Part shown: in pieces, positions 28,447 through 37,463 of the stretch | Layout of the letters: every line of letters starts with the position of its first letter | Position numbering within the stretch: position 1 is the stretch's first letter | Assembly: GCA_020723405.1 (NCBI GenBank) | Contig: DYIY01000006.1 | Location: forward strand, 124,001 to 188,000 | Source: Thiobacillus denitrificans | Lineage (GTDB): Bacteria; Pseudomonadota; Gammaproteobacteria; Burkholderiales; Thiobacillaceae | Length of the DNA stretch: 64,000 nt | Direction of reading: 5' to 3' | Notes under the pieces: generated by a model | What the model was told of the DNA's origin: nothing | The model's input: only the letters and a program-made list of their open reading frames with translations | The model's database searches: none | Program-made: the position numbers and the translations under genes

Positions 28447-28513
28447 CTTTATTTGATGTTTGGGCGGCGCTACCCTGGCGGCCGTTTACTTTCCTCGACG
28501 TGAGGTGCCCACC

Positions 28514-29404
28514 ATGAAACGCGTCTTCCTGTTCCTGGCCACCAACCTGGCCATCGTCTTTGTCCTGTCCATCACCATGAAGTTGCTGGGGGTGGAGCCG
28601 TACCTGAACGAGTCCGGCCTCAATCTGGGAGCCCTGCTGATCTTCGCCGCGGTCATGGGCTTCGGTGGTTCCCTGATTTCCCTGGCCCTGTCCAAGTGGA
28701 TGGCCAAGCGCTCGGTGGGTGCGGAGGTCATCACCGACCCGCGCACCCCGGAGGAGCTCTGGCTGGTGCAGACCGTGGCCCGCCAGGCCCAGGCCGCCGG
28801 CATCAAGATGCCGGAAGTGGCCATCTACGATTCCCCGGACGTGAACGCCTTCGCCACCGGCATGAGCAAGAACAGTTCCCTGGTGGCCGTGTCCACCGGC
28901 CTGTTGCGCAACATGACCCGGGACGAGGCGGAAGCCGTGCTGGGCCACGAGGTGAGCCATGCCGCCAACGGCGACATGGTGACCCTGGCCCTGATCCAGG
29001 GGGTGGTGAACACCTTCGTCATGTTCTTCTCCCGGGTCATCGGCCACCTGGTGGACCGGGTGGTGTTCAAGACCGAACGGGGCCAGGGCCCGGCCTTCTA
29101 TGTGACCATGATCATCGCCGAGGTGATCCTGGGCATCCTGGCCTCCATGATCGTCATGTGGTTCTCCCGCCAGCGGGAGTTCCGCGCCGACGCCGGCGGC
29201 GCCAGCCTGGCCGGTCGGCAGAAGATGATCGCCGCCCTGCGCCGGCTCCAGGCCATGCACGAACCCGCCGCCCTGCCCGACAAGATGGCCGCTTTCGGCA
29301 TCAATGGCGGCAAGGGTGGTGGCCTGAAGGCCCTGTTCACCACCCATCCGCCCCTGGAAACCCGGATCGCGGCCCTGGAAGCCATGAACGGCGGCGTGCG
29401 GTAA
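28514..29404 (+). CDS. htpX: Membrane zinc metalloprotease HtpX
   Basis: HtpX degrades misfolded inner-membrane proteins. The 296-residue protein has two N-terminal membrane segments (about 5-25 and 38-58), the zinc site HEVSH ([11 protein letters not shown]), two further hydrophobic segments near residues 155-180 and 190-215, and a downstream Glu in REFRADA as third ligand. The frame opens earlier, but ATG 28514 gives the family start MKRVFLF. It is 6 bp from the TerC gene. Confidence 0.94.
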   Translation: MKRVFLFLATNLAIVFVLSITMKLLGVEPYLNESGLNLGALLIFAAVMGFGGSLISLALSKWMAKRSVGAEVITDPRTPEELWLVQTVARQAQAAGIKMPEVAIYDSPDVNAFATGMSKNSSLVAVSTGLLRNMTRDEAEAVLGHEVSHAANGDMVTLALIQGVVNTFVMFFSRVIGHLVDRVVFKTERGQGPAFYVTMIIAEVILGILASMIVMWFSRQREFRADAGGASLAGRQKMIAALRRLQAMHEPAALPDKMAAFGINGGKGGGLKALFTTHPPLETRIAALEAMNGGVR

Positions 29405-29410
29405 CGGCCC

Positions 29411-30388
29411 ATGGAACTCACGGGACTGGTCACCCCCGCCTTCTGGGCGGGCTTCATCGCCTTCGTGCTGGCCATGCTGGCCCTGGACCTGTTCGTCCTG
29501 GGGGGCGGCAAGTCCCACAAGGTCTCGGCCCGGGAGGCCCTGGGCTGGACCGGGGTCTGGGTGAGCCTGTCCCTGAGCTTCTGCGCTCTGCTCTGGTGGT
29601 GGCTGGACGGGGTGGCCGGCCGTGAGGTGGCCGACACCAAGGCCCTGGAGTTCCTCACCGGCTACCTCATCGAGCTGTCCCTGTCGGTGGACAACATCTT
29701 CGTCTTCATCATGATCTTCACGTTCTTCGCCGTGCCGGCGGAGTACCAGCGCCGGGTGCTGATCTACGGCGTGCTGGGCGCCATCGTGCTGCGGGCGGTG
29801 ATGATCCTGGGCGGCGCCCTGCTGGTGGCCAAGTTCCACTGGATCCTCTACGTCTTCGGCCTGTTCCTGGTGATCACCGGCTTCAAGATGCTGATCTTCG
29901 CCGACAAGGAAGCGGACCTGGCCGCCAACCCGGTGCTGAAATGGATGCGCGGCCACCTGCGCATCACCCACGAGTATCACCAGGAGCGGTTCACCGTCAT
30001 GAAGGATGGAGTGCGCTGGTTCACGCCCCTGTTCCTGGTGCTGATGCTCATCGAGACCTCCGACGTGATCTTCGCCGTGGACAGCATCCCGGCCATCTTT
30101 TCGGTGACCACGGACCCCTTCATCGTCTTCACCTCCAACATCTTCGCCATCATGGGCCTGCGTTCCCTGTACTTCCTGATGGCGGACCTGAACGGCCGCT
30201 TCCACCTGCTGAAATACGGTCTGGCCCTGGTACTGGTGTTCGTGGGCACCAAGATGCTCATCGCCGATTTCTACAAGGTGCCAATCGGCCTGGCCCTGGG
30301 GCTGGTGGCCCTGATCATCACCACTTCCGTCGTGGCCAGCCTGTGGGCCACCCGTAAACGTATCGCTGAACCTGAGTCGAACCTATGA
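29411..30388 (+). CDS. TerC/Alx-family membrane protein
   Basis: A 325-residue polytopic protein with about eight or nine membrane segments. The conserved acidic motifs LSLSVDNIFVF and ETSDVIFAVDSIPAIF identify TerC/Alx, which is linked to manganese export and tellurite resistance. The gene follows htpX by 6 bp and overlaps the YqhA-family gene by 4 bp (ATGA), so the three probably form a membrane-stress operon. Which metal it handles cannot be told from sequence. Confidence 0.9.
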   Translation: MELTGLVTPAFWAGFIAFVLAMLALDLFVLGGGKSHKVSAREALGWTGVWVSLSLSFCALLWWWLDGVAGREVADTKALEFLTGYLIELSLSVDNIFVFIMIFTFFAVPAEYQRRVLIYGVLGAIVLRAVMILGGALLVAKFHWILYVFGLFLVITGFKMLIFADKEADLAANPVLKWMRGHLRITHEYHQERFTVMKDGVRWFTPLFLVLMLIETSDVIFAVDSIPAIFSVTTDPFIVFTSNIFAIMGLRSLYFLMADLNGRFHLLKYGLALVLVFVGTKMLIADFYKVPIGLALGLVALIITTSVVASLWATRKRIAEPESNL

Positions 30389-30903
30389 AACACCTTGAAT
30401 CCGGGCTGGAAAAGCTCATCTTCAACAGCCGCTGGCTGCTTGCTCCCTTCTATCTGGGTCTGGTCCTGGCCCTGGCCTTGCTGTTGGTGAAGTTCTTCAA
30501 GGAGTTCGTGCATTTCGCGCCCCTGGTCTTCAACGCCGAAGGGGGCGAGGTGATCATCGGCCTGCTGTCCCTCATCGACGTGGTGATGGTGGCCAATCTG
30601 CTCATCATCATCGTCTTCGCCGGCTACGAGAACTTCGTCTCCCAGATCAACACCGGCGACCATGAGGACCGGCCTTCCTGGATGGGCCATGTGGGCTTCG
30701 CCGAACTGAAGATGAAGCTCATCGGCTCCATCGTCGCCATCTCGGGTATCGAGCTGCTCAAGGCTTTCATGCACGTGGAGACCATGACCAACGAGCAACT
30801 GGCCTGGAAGGTGGGCATCCACATGACCTTCGTCGTTTCCGGTGTGTTGTTCGCCTTGATGGACCGCATCGCGGACGGCAAGAAGGGCCACGCCCAGGAG
30901 TGA
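30385..30903 (+). CDS. YqhA/UPF0114-family membrane protein
   Basis: A 172-residue protein with three or four membrane segments (about 18-36, 53-78, 108-130, 140-160). The pattern FNSRWLLAPFYLGL near the start and GYENFVSQI in the middle match the uncharacterised UPF0114/YqhA family. The function is unknown. The ATGA overlap with the TerC-family gene shows translational coupling. Confidence 0.85.
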   Translation: MKHLESGLEKLIFNSRWLLAPFYLGLVLALALLLVKFFKEFVHFAPLVFNAEGGEVIIGLLSLIDVVMVANLLIIIVFAGYENFVSQINTGDHEDRPSWMGHVGFAELKMKLIGSIVAISGIELLKAFMHVETMTNEQLAWKVGIHMTFVVSGVLFALMDRIADGKKGHAQE

Positions 30904-30963
30904 CAGTGTCGCCCGGAGAAGGCAAACTTGAGTCCATGCCGGGACGCTTCAGGAATGCCTTCC

Positions 30964-31242
30964 ATGAGCCACAAGCACGAGCAGTTCATCCGCACCATCT
31001 TCCAGGATCCGATCAGCGGCAACATCCACTGGCGGGAAGTGGAAGCCCTGTTGCATCACCTGGGGGCTGAAGTGGAGTCCCTGTCCGGGGCCCGTATCCG
31101 GGTCGTGCTGAACGGCGCGGAAGGTATCCTGCACCGGCCCCACCACAGCAATGTGCTGGACCGGTCCGCCGTGAAGCATCTGCGCGAATATCTGGCCCAT
31201 GCCCGGGTCACCCCGTCCCTCTACGAAGCCGGCCAGCACTGA
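30964..31242 (+). CDS. HicA-like small protein without partner
   Basis: A 92-residue protein whose GNIHWREVEALLHHLGAE and RVVLNGAEGILHRPH segments match the group often annotated as HicA-type mRNA interferase toxins (dsRBD-like fold with a central His). No HicB antitoxin gene is adjacent, so a toxin role is doubtful and this may be a solitary, domesticated form. Starts at 30955 and 30928 are in frame; 30964 (MSHKHEQF) fits homologues. It overlaps the GIY-YIG gene by 44 bp. Confidence 0.65.
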   Translation: MSHKHEQFIRTIFQDPISGNIHWREVEALLHHLGAEVESLSGARIRVVLNGAEGILHRPHHSNVLDRSAVKHLREYLAHARVTPSLYEAGQH

Positions 31243-31510
31243 CCCCGTCTGGTGGGTGTATCTGCTGCGTTGCGCCGACGGCACCCTCTACTGCGGCAGC
31301 ACCTGCGGTCTGGAACGCCGTCTGGCGGCCCACAATGGCGTATTGCCGGGGGGCGCACGCTATACCCGGGGCCGGCGTCCGGTGGTCCTGGTATATCGCG
31401 AGGCCCAGCCCGATCGGGCGGCTGCCGCCCGGCGCGAGGCGGAACTGAAACGCCTGGACCGGGCGGCCAAGCTGCGGCTGGTGGCCCAGTTTCCCGGAGC
31501 CCCGCCGTGA
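31199..31510 (+). CDS. GIY-YIG nuclease superfamily protein
   Basis: A 103-residue single-domain protein with the pattern WWVYLLRCADGTLYCGST, the GIY-YIG core in its V-Y-L...Y-C-G form, and the helix LERRLAAHN with catalytic Arg. A later Glu in REAELKRL completes the site. It belongs to the YhbQ/UPF0213 group, proposed to act in DNA repair. The ATG lies inside the HicA-like gene; no good alternative start exists before the conserved domain. Confidence 0.82.
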   Translation: MPGSPRPSTKPASTDPVWWVYLLRCADGTLYCGSTCGLERRLAAHNGVLPGGARYTRGRRPVVLVYREAQPDRAAAARREAELKRLDRAAKLRLVAQFPGAPP

Positions 31511-31564
31511 CGGGGTTCGGGTCTTGCCGCTAAACTTCCCCCGTCGCAACCTTCTTCGCCACGC

Positions 31565-32833
31565 TTGGACAACATTCCATTAGGCGCCCTGCTGGGGTCC
31601 CTGGCTTTTCTGCTGGTCTGCTCGGCCTTCTTCTCCTCCTCGGAAACCAGCATGATGGCGGTGAACCGCTACCGGCTGAAGAATCTCGCCAAGGCGGGCC
31701 ACCGGGGGGCGCGCCTCGCTGAACGTCTGCTGGCTCAGACCGACAAACTGCTGGGAGTGGTGCTGCTGGGCAACAACCTGGTGAATTCCGCCGCCGCCGC
31801 CCTGGTCACCCTCATCAGTTTCCGGCTGTTCGGCGAAAACGAACTGGCGCTGACCCTGGGCACCGTGGCGGTAACCTTCCTCATCCTGGTTTTTTCGGAA
31901 GTGACCCCCAAGGTCCTGGGGGCGGCCTATCCGGAACGCATCGCTCCCGCCGCCAGTTACATCCTGGTGCCGATGCTCAAGGTGTTCCACCCGGCGGTCT
32001 GGTTCGTCAACCTGTTCGTCCAGGGCCTGCTGCGCCTGCTCCGGCTGCGGCCGGCCGACACGGCGGCCAACAGCATGGGGGTCGAGGAACTGCGCACCCT
32101 CCTGTCCGAATCCGGAACCTTCCTACCCGCCCAGCATCGGGGCATCCTGATGAATCTCTTCGATCTGGAACAGGTGACCGTGGATGACGCCATGCGCCCC
32201 CGGGGCCAGATCGAAGCCATCGATCTGTCCGCCGAAGGGGAGGAGATCGTCCGCCAACTGGCCACCAGTCACCACGCCCGGCTGCCGGTGTACGAGGGTG
32301 AATTGAACAACGTACTGGGCGTGCTCCACGTGCGCCGGGCCCTGGCCCACCTGCGGGAGGACGGCTTTGACGCAGAGGTGTTCCGTGGTTGGTTGCGGGA
32401 GGCCTATTTCATCCCCTCCGGTACTTCCCTGTACACCCAGTTGGCCGAGTTCCAGGCCAACCGCCAGTCCCTGGGCCTGGTGGTGGACGAGTATGGCGAA
32501 TTGCTGGGCTTGGTGAGCGTGGAAGACATCCTGGAAGAGATCGTCGGCGAGTTCACCGCCGAGCTGCCCGGGGGGCTGGAAACCAATGTGCGCCAGGCCG
32601 ACGGTAGCTTCCTGGTGGAGGGTTCAGCTTCATTGCGCTGGTTGAACCGCAAGCTGGGCCTGGACTTTCCCCTGGATGGTCCGCGTACCTTGAACGGACT
32701 GCTGCTGGAGAAGCTGGAGGCCATGCCGGAGCCCGGCGTCAGCGTCCTGTTAGCCGGCTATCCGGTGGAGATCGTCCAGGTTCAGGAACGGGTGGTGAAG
32801 ACTGCCCGCATAGGCCAGCGGCGCGGCCGGTAA
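31565..32833 (+). CDS. CorC/HlyC-family (CNNM, UPF0053) membrane protein with CBS domains
   Basis: A 422-residue protein. The DUF21 membrane domain covers about residues 1-180 with four hydrophobic segments and the motif FFSSSETSMMAVNRYRL. Two CBS domains follow (about 200-325), then a C-terminal CorC_HlyC transporter-associated domain ending near 410. Relatives are linked to magnesium and cobalt homeostasis. The start is TTG at 31565; no ATG or GTG fits the conserved N-terminus. It precedes the pil genes but is separated by 81 bp. Confidence 0.88.
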   Translation: MDNIPLGALLGSLAFLLVCSAFFSSSETSMMAVNRYRLKNLAKAGHRGARLAERLLAQTDKLLGVVLLGNNLVNSAAAALVTLISFRLFGENELALTLGTVAVTFLILVFSEVTPKVLGAAYPERIAPAASYILVPMLKVFHPAVWFVNLFVQGLLRLLRLRPADTAANSMGVEELRTLLSESGTFLPAQHRGILMNLFDLEQVTVDDAMRPRGQIEAIDLSAEGEEIVRQLATSHHARLPVYEGELNNVLGVLHVRRALAHLREDGFDAEVFRGWLREAYFIPSGTSLYTQLAEFQANRQSLGLVVDEYGELLGLVSVEDILEEIVGEFTAELPGGLETNVRQADGSFLVEGSASLRWLNRKLGLDFPLDGPRTLNGLLLEKLEAMPEPGVSVLLAGYPVEIVQVQERVVKTARIGQRRGR

Positions 32834-32914
32834 GGGAACCGGGTTCCTTTACTTTTGCCGGGTCGGGGGGCAATATCCGGCGAAATCGGATGTGATGAAG
32901 GACTTGAGGAGGCA

Positions 32915-34636
32915 ATGGTCGCAGTCACAGTAGGCGCCAATCTCACCGGACTCTGTCGGGCCATGGTGGTCCAGGGGCTGCTGACGCCCGAGGAAGGCGA
33001 GAACATCCAGAATCAGTCCAAGGGTTCCGGGGAAAACTTCATCGCCCATCTGTTGCGCACACGGCGATTCCGCGCCGACCAGATCGCCGCCTTTGCTTCC
33101 ATCAATTTCGGCATCCCCCTGTTCAATCTGGATGCCATCGACCCTTCCCTGATACCCAAGGGAGTGGTGGATCCCAAGCTGCTGGCCAAGCATCGGGTGT
33201 TGCCCATCGCCCAGCGGGGCAACAGGCTGTTCATCGCCATTTCCGATCCCAGCAACGTGAAGGCCCTGGACGACATCAAGTTCCAGACCAGCCTGGCCAC
33301 CGACCCCATCGTGGTGGAGGACGACAAGCTCGGACGGCTGCTGGAGGGATTCGGCGAGGCCACCGAGGAGAACATCCTCAAGACCATCGAGACCGAGGAC
33401 CTGAACCTCGAGTTCTCCGACGATGAGACCCAGAATGCGGCTGATACCGCCGCCGCGGCGGACATCGACGACGCCCCGGTGGTCCGCTACCTGCAGAAGA
33501 TTCTGCTGGATGCCATCAACAGCGGGGCTTCCGACATCCACTTCGAGCCCTATGAAAAGAGCTACCGCATCCGTTACCGGATGGACGGCATGCTCTACGA
33601 GGTCGCCCAGCCTCCCCTGGCCATCAAGGAAAAGATCGCCTCCCGCATCAAGGTGATCTCCAAGCTGGACATCTCCGAGAAACGGGTGCCCCAGGACGGT
33701 CGCATGAAACTCGTCCTGTCCCGCAACAAGGCCATCGACTTCCGGGTTTCCACCCTGCCCACCCTGTATGGCGAGAAGATCGTCATGCGTATCCTGGATT
33801 CCAATGCCGCCACCATGGGCATCGAGAAACTGGGCTACGAGCCGGACCAGCTCAAGCTGCTCGTCGAGGCCGTCGAGCGTCCCTACGGCATGGTGCTGGT
33901 GACGGGGCCCACCGGCTCCGGCAAGACGGTGTCCCTCTATTCCTGCCTGAACATCCTGAACAAGCCCGGAGTCAACATCTCCACCGTGGAGGACCCGGTG
34001 GAAATCCAGTTGGCGGGCATCAACCAGGTCAACGTGAACGAGAAGGCGGGCCTGGACTTCGCCTCGGCCATGAAAGCCTTCCTCCGCCAGGATCCGGACA
34101 TCATCATGGTGGGCGAGATCCGCGACCACGAGACCGGCGACATCGCCATCAAGGCCGCCCAGACCGGCCACATGGTCCTGTCCACCCTGCACACCAACGA
34201 CGCGCCGGCCACCCTGACCCGCCTGATCAACATGGGCATCCCCTCCTACAACGTGGCGGCCTCCGTAAACCTCATCACCGCCCAACGTCTGGGCCGGCGC
34301 CTGTGTTCCCAATGCAGGAAGCCGGTGGACATTCCCCCGGAGGCCCTCCTCAACGCCGGCTTCAGCGAGGCGGACCTGGACGGCTCCTGGCAGGCCTATA
34401 CCGCTGGCGGCTGCCCGACCTGCAAGGACACCGGTTACAAGGGCCGGGTGGGCATCTATCAGGTCATGCCCGTGTCTGAAGAGATCAACCGCATCATCCT
34501 GAAAAACGGCAATGCCATCGAGATCGCCGAGCAGGCCCAGCGGGAGGGCGTGTTGAATCTGCGCCAGGCCGGCTTGCTGAAGGTCAAACAAGGCCTGACT
34601 TCCCTGGAGGAAGTCCTGGCCGTCACCAACGAGTGA
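32915..34636 (+). CDS. pilB: Type IV pilus extension ATPase PilB
   Basis: PilB powers pilus assembly at the inner membrane. The 573-residue protein has an N-terminal MshE/GSPII_E domain (about 1-150) and a C-terminal ATPase with Walker A GPTGSGKT, Asp box and Walker B (DIIMVGEIRDHET), His box (HTNDAPAT) and a zinc-binding tetracysteine (CSQC...CPTC). The start is ATG 32915 with GAGGAGG just upstream; the frame is open 20 codons further. It forms pilB-pilC-pilD-coaE-zapD. Confidence 0.96.
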   Translation: MVAVTVGANLTGLCRAMVVQGLLTPEEGENIQNQSKGSGENFIAHLLRTRRFRADQIAAFASINFGIPLFNLDAIDPSLIPKGVVDPKLLAKHRVLPIAQRGNRLFIAISDPSNVKALDDIKFQTSLATDPIVVEDDKLGRLLEGFGEATEENILKTIETEDLNLEFSDDETQNAADTAAAADIDDAPVVRYLQKILLDAINSGASDIHFEPYEKSYRIRYRMDGMLYEVAQPPLAIKEKIASRIKVISKLDISEKRVPQDGRMKLVLSRNKAIDFRVSTLPTLYGEKIVMRILDSNAATMGIEKLGYEPDQLKLLVEAVERPYGMVLVTGPTGSGKTVSLYSCLNILNKPGVNISTVEDPVEIQLAGINQVNVNEKAGLDFASAMKAFLRQDPDIIMVGEIRDHETGDIAIKAAQTGHMVLSTLHTNDAPATLTRLINMGIPSYNVAASVNLITAQRLGRRLCSQCRKPVDIPPEALLNAGFSEADLDGSWQAYTAGGCPTCKDTGYKGRVGIYQVMPVSEEINRIILKNGNAIEIAEQAQREGVLNLRQAGLLKVKQGLTSLEEVLAVTNE

Positions 34637-34650
34637 GAGGGTAAATAAAG

Positions 34651-35874
34651 ATGGCGCAAGCACGTGCCGCCACGGTCACCAAGCAGGAACCCTATCTCTG
34701 GGAAGGCACAGACAAGACGGGGAAGAAGGTCAAGGGAGAAATGTTGGCACCGGGCGAGGCCTTCGTCCGGCAATCCCTCCGGCGCCAGGGCATCAACGTG
34801 GTCAAGGTGGGCAAGCAAGGCATGTTCGCCCGGGGCCACAAGATCACCGGCAAGGACATCGCCCTGTTCACCCGCCAGTTGGCCACCATGCTGAAGGCCG
34901 GCGTGCCCCTGCTGCAATCCTTCGACATTTCCTCCCGCAGCCACTCCAATCCATCCCTGCAGCGGCTTCTGGGGGAGGTGAAGGCGGACATCGAAACGGG
35001 CTCCAGCATGAGCACCGCCTTCCGCAAGCATCCCAAGTATTTCGACGGCCTCTACTGCAACCTGGTGAATGCCGGGGAACAGGCGGGCATCCTGGATACG
35101 GTGTTGGACCGCATCGCCACCTACCAGGAAAAGATGCTGGCCATCAAAGGCAAGATCAAGTCGGCCCTGTTCTATCCGGCCATCGTCATGGTGGTGGCAT
35201 TCATCATCACCGCCGGCATCATGTTGTTCGTCATCCCGGCCTTCAAGGAAATGTACGGCAAGTCCGGCCAGGAACTGCCTGCCCTGACGGCCTTCGTCAT
35301 GGCGGTTTCCGATGCCTTCGTGGACTATTGGCACATCATTTTCGGGGCCATCGGCCTGACCGTGTACGCCGTGCTCAAAGCCTGGCAAAGATCGCCAGCC
35401 CTGCGGGCCAAGATGGATGCCCTGATCCTCAAGGCCCCCGTATTCGGGCCCCTCATCGAGAAGGCCACGGTGGCACGCTGGGCGCGCACCTTCTCGGCCA
35501 TGTTCTCGGCGGGCGTGCCCATGGTGGAGTCTCTGGATTCTGTGGCCGGCGCCGCCGGCAACCACGTCTTCATGGAAGCCACCATGAAAATCAAGTCCCA
35601 GGTGTCCACCGGTTCGGGTCTGGCGGTGAGCCTGCAAAACGCGGGCATCTTCCCCAACATGCTCATCCAGATGGTGGCCATCGGCGAGGAATCCGGCTCT
35701 CTGGACGCCATGCTGACCAAGGTGGCGGACTACTATGAGCGGGAGGTGGATGATGCGGTTGCGGGCATATCCAGCCTGATGGAACCCATCATCATGGTGG
35801 TTCTCGGGGTGATCATCGGCGGCATCGTGATTGCCATGTACCTGCCGATCTTCAAGATGGGCTCCACGGTTTGA
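34651..35874 (+). CDS. pilC: Type IV pilus inner-membrane platform protein PilC
   Basis: A 407-residue platform protein that couples PilB rotation to pilin polymerisation. It has two repeated T2SSF domains (about 70-195 and 275-395) and three membrane segments (near 172-195, 222-245, 375-400). Motifs such as FTRQLATMLKAGVPLLQ and ARTFSAMFSAGVPMVESL mark the two halves. It lies 14 bp after pilB and 18 bp before pilD. Confidence 0.96.
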   Translation: MAQARAATVTKQEPYLWEGTDKTGKKVKGEMLAPGEAFVRQSLRRQGINVVKVGKQGMFARGHKITGKDIALFTRQLATMLKAGVPLLQSFDISSRSHSNPSLQRLLGEVKADIETGSSMSTAFRKHPKYFDGLYCNLVNAGEQAGILDTVLDRIATYQEKMLAIKGKIKSALFYPAIVMVVAFIITAGIMLFVIPAFKEMYGKSGQELPALTAFVMAVSDAFVDYWHIIFGAIGLTVYAVLKAWQRSPALRAKMDALILKAPVFGPLIEKATVARWARTFSAMFSAGVPMVESLDSVAGAAGNHVFMEATMKIKSQVSTGSGLAVSLQNAGIFPNMLIQMVAIGEESGSLDAMLTKVADYYEREVDDAVAGISSLMEPIIMVVLGVIIGGIVIAMYLPIFKMGSTV

Positions 35875-35892
35875 CGGGTCGCCGGAACAGCC

Positions 35893-36741
35893 ATGCTTGA
35901 AGTGTTTGCCGCGCAGCCGGAGGTGTTCGTCATGGCTGCCGGTATCCTGGGCGTGGCCCTGGGCAGTTTCCTCAATGTGGTCATCCACCGGTTGCCCGGC
36001 ATGCTGGACCGGGAGTGGCGCAGCCAGTGCGCCTCGTTTGAGGGGCGGGAGCTTGAAGCGGGCGAACCCTACAACCTAGTCCAGCCCGGGTCCGCCTGCC
36101 CCCATTGCGGCCATGCCATCGCCTGGCACGAGAACGTGCCCATCGCCAGTTGGCTTTGGCTCAGGGGACGTTGCGCTGCATGCCAGGCCCCTATTTCCCC
36201 CAGGTATCCGATCGTAGAAGCGCTGACCGGCGTGCTGTTCGGTTACGCCGCCTGGAAGTGGGGGTACGGTTTCCAGGCCGTGGCCGTCATGGGTTTGCTG
36301 GCCGTTCTGGTGGCCCTGGCTTTCATCGATCTGGACACTCAACTACTGCCCGACAACCTGACCATGCCCCTGGTCTGGGCAGGCTTGCTGGTCAATTTCC
36401 AGGGGGCCTTCATTCCTCTGGAAGAAGCGGTGCTGGGGGCGGTGGCCGGCTACCTCTCCCTCTGGACGGTCTACCATCTTTTCCGGTTGCTGACCGGCAA
36501 GGAGGGAATGGGCTTCGGCGACTTCAAGCTGCTGGCCGCCCTGGGTGCCTGGCTCGGCTGGAAGCTGCTGCTGCCCATCGTTCTGGTTGCCAGCATGGCC
36601 GGTGCACTGGTTGGGTTGGCCCTGATCGGCCTGGGGGGACACGACCGGGCCAAGCCCATTCCCTTCGGCCCCTGGCTGGTGCTGGGTGGTCTGGTGGCCC
36701 TATTCTGGGGTGATGGCCTGATCCGGATCTGGCTGGGTTGA
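35893..36741 (+). CDS. pilD: Prepilin peptidase / N-methyltransferase PilD
   Basis: A 282-residue aspartic membrane protease that cleaves and methylates type IV prepilins and type II pseudopilins. The zinc-type tetracysteine (CPHC...CAAC) of the first cytoplasmic loop is present, and the catalytic aspartates lie in FIDLDTQLLPDNLT and GFGDFKLLAALG. About seven or eight membrane segments are visible. Its TGA overlaps the coaE ATG (TGATG). Confidence 0.95.
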   Translation: MLEVFAAQPEVFVMAAGILGVALGSFLNVVIHRLPGMLDREWRSQCASFEGRELEAGEPYNLVQPGSACPHCGHAIAWHENVPIASWLWLRGRCAACQAPISPRYPIVEALTGVLFGYAAWKWGYGFQAVAVMGLLAVLVALAFIDLDTQLLPDNLTMPLVWAGLLVNFQGAFIPLEEAVLGAVAGYLSLWTVYHLFRLLTGKEGMGFGDFKLLAALGAWLGWKLLLPIVLVASMAGALVGLALIGLGGHDRAKPIPFGPWLVLGGLVALFWGDGLIRIWLG

Positions 36742-37364
36742 TGGGCAGATCGTTCAGGATCGGCCTGGGAGGCGGCATCGGATCAGGCAAATCCGCCGCC
36801 GCCGCCCTGTTCGCGGAACTTGGGGCCACCATCGTGGATACGGATGCCATCGCCCACGAATTGACCGGACCCGGAGGGCGGGCCATCCCCCCCATCGTGG
36901 AAGCCTTCGGCGCATCCATACTGCACGGAGACGGCAGCCTGGACCGGGCCGCCCTGCGGGCCAGGGTGTTTTCCGATGGTCAGGCAAAAAGGGTGCTGGA
37001 GGCCATCCTCCATCCCCGCATCCGCGAAGAAGCGCGGCTCCGCTGCGACGGAGCCCGGGGGGCCTACGTGGTGCTGGTCATACCCCTACTGGTGGAGCAT
37101 CTGGCCGAATACCGCCCCCTGCTGGACCGGATCGCCGTGGTGGATTGTCCCGAATCCCTGCAACTGGCACGGGCCGCAGCCCGCTCCGGCATGGATGTGG
37201 AGCAAGTGCGGGCCATCATGGCCACCCAGTCCAGTCGGCAGGAGCGCCTGGCCATTGCCGATGACGTCATCACCAACCAGGACGACATGCCTGCCCTGGC
37301 CCGGCGGGTAGCCGAACTCCATGGACGCTACGCAACGCTGGCCAAGCAGAATTCCGCGGAATAA
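36741..37364 (+). CDS. coaE: Dephospho-CoA kinase CoaE
   Basis: CoaE phosphorylates dephospho-CoA in the last step of coenzyme A synthesis. The 207-residue protein has the P-loop GGGIGSGKS, the CoA-domain motif DTDAIAHELTGPGG, and VVLVIPLLVE. The ATG shares a base with the pilD stop; a TTG one codon earlier is less likely. The pilD-coaE-zapD order is conserved in Beta- and Gammaproteobacteria. Confidence 0.95.
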   Translation: MGRSFRIGLGGGIGSGKSAAAALFAELGATIVDTDAIAHELTGPGGRAIPPIVEAFGASILHGDGSLDRAALRARVFSDGQAKRVLEAILHPRIREEARLRCDGARGAYVVLVIPLLVEHLAEYRPLLDRIAVVDCPESLQLARAAARSGMDVEQVRAIMATQSSRQERLAIADDVITNQDDMPALARRVAELHGRYATLAKQNSAE

Positions 37365-37373
37365 ATGAACAAT

Positions 37374-37398
37374 GGATTGCGCTAAGCTGGTGCAATCC
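37374..37398 (+). other. Stem-loop between coaE and zapD
   Basis: GGATTGC at 37374-37380 pairs with GCAATCC at 37392-37398 around 11 bases. No T-run follows. The coaE-zapD spacer (99 bp) is otherwise without visible features. Confidence 0.35.
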
Positions 37399-37463
37399 TG
37401 CAAAATCGTCGTCCATTCAAGCCTTTGCGCTGAATTCCTCACGCGACCTGTCGGACTAGCCCG

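Noticed and set aside
32834-32914. A dedicated promoter for pilB
   Set aside because: The spacer has a good ribosome-binding site but no convincing -35/-10 or sigma-54 element by eye.
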